NCBI GenBank assembly: GCA_028286915.1
Contig: JAQBQQ010000024.1
Location: 1 to 38,954, forward strand
From: Candidatus Peribacteria bacterium
Lineage (GTDB): Bacteria > Patescibacteriota > Gracilibacteria > Peribacterales > Peribacteraceae
Length of the DNA: 38,954 nucleotides
Direction of reading: 5' to 3'
Part shown: positions 33,842 through 38,954 of the stretch, one piece after another
Numbering within the stretch: the first letter of the stretch is position 1
Layout: each line of letters begins with the position of its first letter
Notes under the pieces: generated by a model
What the model was told of the DNA's origin: nothing
What the model saw: the letters and a program-made list of their open reading frames with translations, nothing else
Databases searched by the model: none
Translations under genes and position numbers: made by a program

Positions 33842-36034
33842 ATGCACTTCGACCCCTTCCGCCTTGAAAAAGCCCAAAAAATCCGTGATGCCGGCAAGCA
33901 GCCGTACGCGTCTTCCTTTGAACGAACGCATACGCTGCTGGAAACAAAGACACTGACTGACGGCATGCACGCCCATACGGCCGGCAGAGTGATGCTCATG
34001 CGGGACATGGGGAAACTAACCTTCGCCACCCTGCAAGACCACACCGAGCGGCTGCAAATTCTGTTCCGCGAAGATGTTCTGGGCAAAGAAGGGTATGCGG
34101 AAATACTGGAACTCATTGATCGCGGCGATTTTATCGGCGTGAACGGCGAGCGATTCAAGACGAATAAAGGCGAGCCGACACTCATGGTAAAAGAATGGGT
34201 GATGCTGTCCAAGGCACTAAGCCAGCCGCCGGAAAAGTGGCACGGCATTGCCGACCAGGAGACAGCCTGGCGCCAACGCTATCTGGATATGATGAGCAAC
34301 CAGGACACACTCAAACGCTTTCAATTCCGAAGCCTTTTTGTTCGTCTCATGCGCGAGTTTTACTGGAAGCATGATTTTACGGAGGTGGAAACGCCGGTTT
34401 TGGTGAATGCCGCCTCGGGCGCGCTGGCCGCACCATTTAAAACGCATCACGAAGCGTATGACCTGGATGTCTTTCTGCGCATTGCGCCGGAAACATTTCT
34501 GAAGGAGTGCCTTGTCGGTGGCTTTGACCGCGTATTTGAAGTAGCCAGAGTATTCCGCAACGAAGGCGTGGACCCAAGCCACTTACAGGACTTCACCATG
34601 GTGGAGCACTATGCGGCTTACTGGGACTACAAGAAGAATATGGATTTTACCGAGCAGATGCTTTCAACGTTGCTGGAAAAAATGACCGGAACAACCAAAA
34701 TTTCTATCCCGGACCGCGACGGCAAACTGGTGGAAGTGGACTTTGCGCCACCATGGCCGCGGCTCTCTATCCGGGAAGCCATCCTGGAAAAATGCGGCAT
34801 TGATTTTATGAAAGAAAATTCACAGGCAGCCCTGTTAAAAGCCATAAAGTCCAAAGGTATCAAGCTGGAAGTAGACGTGGAAAAACTCGGTTTCGGTAAC
34901 CTGATTGATCAGCTCTACAAGAAAGTGGCGCGGCCGGACATTGTCCAGCCGACGTTCATTATGGAGCACCCGATTGAACTCTCCCCGCTTGCCCGGCGCA
35001 ACGACCATCACCCCGGTATTACCGACCGCTTCCAGCTGGTAGTCGGCGGCTGGGAAATTGTAAATGCCTATAGCGAGCTGGTGGACCCGGTGGATCAGCA
35101 GGAACGGTTTGATGCCCAGGCCTCCGCCCATGCCGGCGGCGACAGCGACGCTCATGAGAAAGATGATGACTACGTCAAAGCGCTCAGCTACGGTTGCCCG
35201 CCGTGTTCCGGTTGGGGCATGGGAGTGGACAGAATTGTGGCGCTGATAACACAGCAAACGAATTTACGAGACGTGGTGCTGTTTCCACTTATGAAGCCGG
35301 ATGAAGGAAGGGAAACAAGGGGTACAAGCGAAGCAGGGGGAACAGAGATAACTGAGCCAATTCTACCAATCAACCAATCAACTAATCCACCAAACAACCA
35401 ACCGAAAACGATACACGAACCAACGAGCCAACTATCGAACAAACCCGCGCTTCTCCAGCACGCCGAGTACGGCCACCTGCTCCCGCAAGCGCACATGCTT
35501 CTGGAAGAACATGCCGTCCAAACCAAGCCGCATCTAATTGCAACCGGTGCGGCCATGGAAGCGCTCGCCAAAAAATTCGGCGGTGACGTACAGACGTGGA
35601 AAGTTGCCGGCACGCTGCATGACCTGGACTGGGACAAGCTGGCGAAGGATTATGAAGAGCATTGTGGTACTACGCTGGAACAGATGCTCGCGACAATTTC
35701 GGCTCCCAGTGAGCTTTTGGGCGATATTCGTGCACATTACGCGACCAAGTACGGTGCCGAGTATCCGCTGGATAGTATGCTCCGCAAGTCTCTCTACTGT
35801 GTGGATGAACTCACCGGTTTTATTATTGCCGTCACCATGGTCCGGCCAAGCAGAAAAATTGCCGATGTGGAAGTGATCAGCGTGAAGAAGAAGCTGAAAG
35901 ATAAAAGCTTCGCCGCACAAGTGGATCGCGAGCAGATTAAAAAGTGCGAAGAGCTGCTGGGCATTCCCCTGGATGAAATGATTGGCATGGTGTTGGATGC
36001 AATGAAAAGCGTGGCGGGGGAACTGGGGCTGTAA
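33842..36034 (+). CDS. lysS: Lysyl-tRNA synthetase (class II) fused to C-terminal HD-domain hydrolase
   Basis: Class II LysRS through GWGMGVDRIVALITQQTNLRDVVLFPLMKP; then a low-complexity linker and GTLHDLDWDKL...SLYCVDELTGFIIAVTMVRPSRKIADVEVISVKKKLKDKSFAAQVDRE. Confidence 0.93.
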   Translation: MHFDPFRLEKAQKIRDAGKQPYASSFERTHTLLETKTLTDGMHAHTAGRVMLMRDMGKLTFATLQDHTERLQILFREDVLGKEGYAEILELIDRGDFIGVNGERFKTNKGEPTLMVKEWVMLSKALSQPPEKWHGIADQETAWRQRYLDMMSNQDTLKRFQFRSLFVRLMREFYWKHDFTEVETPVLVNAASGALAAPFKTHHEAYDLDVFLRIAPETFLKECLVGGFDRVFEVARVFRNEGVDPSHLQDFTMVEHYAAYWDYKKNMDFTEQMLSTLLEKMTGTTKISIPDRDGKLVEVDFAPPWPRLSIREAILEKCGIDFMKENSQAALLKAIKSKGIKLEVDVEKLGFGNLIDQLYKKVARPDIVQPTFIMEHPIELSPLARRNDHHPGITDRFQLVVGGWEIVNAYSELVDPVDQQERFDAQASAHAGGDSDAHEKDDDYVKALSYGCPPCSGWGMGVDRIVALITQQTNLRDVVLFPLMKPDEGRETRGTSEAGGTEITEPILPINQSTNPPNNQPKTIHEPTSQLSNKPALLQHAEYGHLLPQAHMLLEEHAVQTKPHLIATGAAMEALAKKFGGDVQTWKVAGTLHDLDWDKLAKDYEEHCGTTLEQMLATISAPSELLGDIRAHYATKYGAEYPLDSMLRKSLYCVDELTGFIIAVTMVRPSRKIADVEVISVKKKLKDKSFAAQVDREQIKKCEELLGIPLDEMIGMVLDAMKSVAGELGL

Positions 36035-36072
36035 ATTACAAAATACGGCACGAAACATATGCTCACGCGTCA

Positions 36073-36142
36073 CGTTAGCCGGAGGCTCAAGCCCCGGTTA
36101 ACGACGAAAGCGGGCAGTCCGGGAATGCATTCCCGGACTGCC
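36073..36142. repeat. Two hairpins between convergent genes; candidate bidirectional terminator or palindromic element
   Basis: CGTTAGCCGG-AGGCTCAAGCC-CCGGTTAACG (36073-36103) and perfect 30-nt palindrome GGCAGTCCGGGAATGCATTCCCGGACTGCC (36113-36142). Confidence 0.7.
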
Positions 36143-36169
36143 ATTTATCAAAAGAATTTTATACATTTT

Positions 36170-37570
36170 TTACACCTCCACCGCCTGCTCCTTTGCCGGC
36201 ATAACCACTTCCAGCCCGGAATTCACATTTTTGAGGCGGGCGGCAAACGGCTCCATTTGCTCCACTTCGCCGTGAACCAGGATTACCTTTTTTAGGCCTT
36301 CAACAGCCAGTACATAGGAATCCAGATCCGCCATATCGCCGTGGCCGGAGTAGGCATCCACCTGGACTATCTCCGCTTTCTTCTCGCGCAGCTCGTCAAA
36401 TATTTTCACCTCATGCACGGTAGGATCCACAATTTTACGACCGAGCGTATTCTCCGCCATATAACCGACGGCCAGAATGGTGTTTTTCGGGTTCTCCAGT
36501 TCGTTCATTAAGTGATGCCGGATACGTCCGGCTTCACACATACCGGATGCGGCCATAATAATCATGGATCCTGCCGCATGATTCAACGCCTTACTTTCAT
36601 CCACGCTTTCCGTGTAACGAACCAGGCTGAACTGAAACGGATTGTGCTGACGGCTGAGGAATTTCTCAAAGATTTCGGTATCATAACATTCCGGGTGCTT
36701 CATAAAGACATCCGTTACGCTGGATGCCAGCGGCGAATCGATAATAATCGGGATAGCCGGAATCTCCTTGGCGTCCCACAGCTTATGCAAGTCGTACACA
36801 ATCTCCTGCGTGCGCTCCAGCGAGAAGGCGGGGATGATCACTTTTCCACCGCGCTGGGCCGTGCGGATAATGACATCTTTTAACTGAGTCATCGCCGTAT
36901 TGATATCTTCATGCTTGCGGTTTCCATACGTGGATTCACAAATGAGCATTTCTACCGGCGGCATGGCGGACGGATCGCGGATAATAGGCAATGTGCTGCG
37001 GCCCAGATCTCCGCTAAAACCGATGCGGCGCGTGACGCCATTCTCTGTAATTTCCAGCACCACCATGGCGGCACCTACAATATGACCCGAATCCAGAAAC
37101 TGCGCCCGGATACCGGGAACCACATCAAACCAATCCAGATAATTCTTTCCCTCAAAAATCTTCACGCAATCAATGGCATCCTGCTGGGTATAGAGCGGAC
37201 CGTCGCATGGCATCATGGACTTGGCCAGGTGCTTGCAGAAAAATTCCTCGTCTTTCTCCTGAATAAAGCCGCCGTCTTTCATCATTACTTCAGCCAGATC
37301 TTTCGTGGCGTACGTGCACATTACTTTACCGCGGAAACCCTTTTTATACAGCAAAGGAATACGACCGACGTGATCCATATGCGCGTGGGTAAGGACCACG
37401 GCATCAATATCTTTGGACGGATCAAAATTAAACGTCTGATTTTTAACCGCCGCCTCTTCGCGGTGGCCCTGGAATAAACCGCAATCCAGCAAAATACGTT
37501 TTCCGTTGGCCTGAATTTCATGGCATGTACCGGTTACTTCGCGTGCGGCGCCGTGGGGAATGATTTTCAT
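36170..37570 (-). CDS. MBL-fold/beta-CASP ribonuclease-like metallohydrolase
   Basis: HAHMDHVGRIP, LDSGHIVGAAMVVLE, VKIFDELREKKAEIVQVDAYSGHGDMADLDSYV. Confidence 0.92.
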   Translation of the reverse strand: MKIIPHGAAREVTGTCHEIQANGKRILLDCGLFQGHREEAAVKNQTFNFDPSKDIDAVVLTHAHMDHVGRIPLLYKKGFRGKVMCTYATKDLAEVMMKDGGFIQEKDEEFFCKHLAKSMMPCDGPLYTQQDAIDCVKIFEGKNYLDWFDVVPGIRAQFLDSGHIVGAAMVVLEITENGVTRRIGFSGDLGRSTLPIIRDPSAMPPVEMLICESTYGNRKHEDINTAMTQLKDVIIRTAQRGGKVIIPAFSLERTQEIVYDLHKLWDAKEIPAIPIIIDSPLASSVTDVFMKHPECYDTEIFEKFLSRQHNPFQFSLVRYTESVDESKALNHAAGSMIIMAASGMCEAGRIRHHLMNELENPKNTILAVGYMAENTLGRKIVDPTVHEVKIFDELREKKAEIVQVDAYSGHGDMADLDSYVLAVEGLKKVILVHGEVEQMEPFAARLKNVNSGLEVVMPAKEQAVEV

Positions 37571-37586
37571 AAAGTAAAAAGAAGTA

Positions 37587-37605
37587 GATGTACTATATGT
37601 ACATC
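37587..37605. promoter_or_regulatory. Inverted repeat GATGTAC-TATAT-GTACATC upstream of the MBL gene
   Basis: Perfect 7-nt arms; the minus-strand center reads ATATAGT (-10-like). Confidence 0.5.
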
Positions 37606-37697
37606 AGAATACTTGGCCGTAGCGTTCTGCCTATGCGCATTCGCAAAAGCCATTTGCCAATACTATTTTATATTTCCCTGCATACGTTACGTATCTA

Positions 37698-38513
37698 TTA
37701 CGCAGCTGGCTGATCTTTTTCCGGGTCCAGATCGACCGATTTCAAGAGCGCCTTCCGCTCGCCATCGCTGAGCTCACGTATAAAGCCGGCTTTCAAGCGG
37801 TTGTCTTCCAGCGTCATAATACGGACACGCTTAAGTTCTTTCACCGTATAGCCCACGTTCTGGCACATGCGACGGATCTGACGGTTACGGCCTTCGGTAA
37901 GAATCATGCGGATAATAGCGGGACCTACTTTCCATGCCTTGAGCGGCTTGGTCATGGACCCATCGAGTATAAAACCTTCTTCCAGCTTCTTGAGCGCAAG
38001 CGGCTCAATGGGCTTGCCGAGCACGACTTCATATTCTTTCTCGTGCGTGAATGTAGGGTGCGTAAGACGGTAGGCCAGCACGCCGTCATTCGTAAAAAGA
38101 AGCAGGCCACCCGAGTCTTTATCCAGTCTGCCCACCGGGTAGATTTTCCCTACCAGCTGGGCTGAAAGTAAATCGCGCACCGTACGCACTTCATTGGGCG
38201 GCGCATTCTTGGGCGGCTGCAAGTGCTTGGGAATCGGCTTACCGGCGGCGGCTTTTTTCTGCACAATAGTCTTGGTATCCACATTGGATGTCTCCACACC
38301 CACCGGCTTATTCATAACATAGTACATCATCTCCTTGCGCTCCTGCAGCACCTTGCCATCGACTTCAATTTTATCCACATCGGCATCGGCTTTCTGGCCA
38401 AGCGTGGCCACCTTGCCATTTACTTTTACCAGTCCCTGCTCAATATATTCCTCCGCCTTCCGGCGTGAAGCGACCCCGCGGCCGGAGAGTATTTTCTGTA
38501 TACGTTCTTGCAT
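37698..38513 (-). CDS. RsuA/RluB-family rRNA pseudouridine synthase
   Basis: S4 domain MQERIQKILSGRGVASRRKAEEYIEQGLVKVNGKVA; YPVGRLDKDSGGLLLFTNDG; start trimmed. Confidence 0.93.
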   Translation of the reverse strand: MQERIQKILSGRGVASRRKAEEYIEQGLVKVNGKVATLGQKADADVDKIEVDGKVLQERKEMMYYVMNKPVGVETSNVDTKTIVQKKAAAGKPIPKHLQPPKNAPPNEVRTVRDLLSAQLVGKIYPVGRLDKDSGGLLLFTNDGVLAYRLTHPTFTHEKEYEVVLGKPIEPLALKKLEEGFILDGSMTKPLKAWKVGPAIIRMILTEGRNRQIRRMCQNVGYTVKELKRVRIMTLEDNRLKAGFIRELSDGERKALLKSVDLDPEKDQPAA

Positions 38514-38867
38514 GGATGAGGGTGAGAAAGTCACGGCAAGACTGACGCATCGTTCTTCATTTGTTCTTGCTGGCGCCATTGTACAGTATTTGCCATACAT
38601 GAGTATATGGTCTGGATTATTTAATAGATAACGACCAAATAAGCTCACAGGTACAGTATTTTCCATCCATAACCCATCTTTTGACCCGTATTTCCGCAAT
38701 AATAAGGCGAATTCCCCGCACATGTCCCCGGAAATAACCCTCACCGGCAATGTACTCCTGGCCGGGTTCTTTTTAGCCAGGCGCTCGCGAAAGAACAAAT
38801 GGATAGCGATCAAGGAGGGGTAGATTGCATCAATATATCGCACAAAAAATATAGCTTTGACTTGCGA

Positions 38868-38891
38868 AAGTGTCACACTTTTGATACACTT
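38868..38891 (+). promoter_or_regulatory. Candidate operator: AAGTGT-C-ACACTT plus a further ACACTT
   Basis: Three ACACTT half-sites; the two direct copies are 11 nt apart; overlaps the region before TGCTATATT. Confidence 0.45.
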
Positions 38892-38912
38892 GCTATATTC
38901 CTCTAAATTTCT

Positions 38913-38954
38913 ATGCCAACGACTAAGAAGCGCATTAACGTTACACTCGAGAAA
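38913..38954 (+). CDS. Start of a probable ribbon-helix-helix (CopG/Arc-like) protein, truncated by window end
   Basis: MPTTKKRINVTLEK...; the KRINVTLEK strand is typical of RHH N-termini. Confidence 0.5.
   Translation, partial: MPTTKKRINVTLEK

Noticed and set aside
35361-35445. CRISPR-like or tandem repeat array in CAATCAACCAATCAACTAATCC
   Set aside because: No repeat-spacer regularity; low-complexity filler inside an open reading frame.
1-38954. Alternative genetic code (UGA = Gly, as in Gracilibacteria/Absconditabacteria)
   Set aside because: TGA ends infA and rpsQ... type overlaps at expected protein ends (e.g. infA TGA overlapping the rpmJ ATG), and conserved genes show no in-frame TGA.
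1-38954. Mobile elements, prophage, defence systems or CRISPR
   Set aside because: No transposase, integrase, Cas, restriction-modification or phage-like proteins were recognised.

Overview
The window reads as a bacterial chromosome segment, probably from a Patescibacteria/CPR-type genome (inference: no uL30 gene, S-layer homology proteins, small genes; TGA still acts as stop, e.g. the infA/rpmJ and rplN/rpsQ ATGA overlaps). The core is a minus-strand ribosomal super-operon (about 10.7-29.7 kb): rplC-rplD-rplW-rplB-rpsS-rplV-rpsC-rplP-rpmC-rpsQ-rplN-rplX-rplE-rpsN-rpsH-rplF-rplR-rpsE-[DJ-1/PfpI]-rplO-secY-[two small ORFs]-adk-map-infA-rpmJ-rpsM-rpsK-rpsD-rpoA-rplQ-rplM-rpsI. Left flank: truncated Kup K+ transporter, beta-carbonic-anhydrase-like protein, MgtA-type ATPase, GT2 glycosyltransferase, UppP, endonuclease V and a TPR membrane protein. 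Right flank: three tandem SLH proteins, a lysyl-tRNA synthetase fused to an HD-domain hydrolase, an MBL/beta-CASP nuclease, an RsuA/RluB-type pseudouridine synthase and the start of a probable ribbon-helix-helix regulator. Main observations: (1) LysRS-HD fusion whose linker resembles intergenic filler DNA; (2) several families of dispersed or palindromic filler repeats in gene gaps, one of which abuts stop codons; (3) a highly structured leader upstream of kup with mutually exclusive helices; (4) a PfpI gene at the uL30 position with its own apparent terminator and promoter; (5) vestigial 5' gene stubs upstream of the GT2 and adk genes; (6) a CTTGANTCAAG palindrome overlapping the putative -35 of two promoters; (7) a small membrane-protein ORF absent from the supplied track. 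No CRISPR array, tRNA, rRNA, prophage or IS element was recognised. All calls come from reading the sequence by eye; no searches were run.
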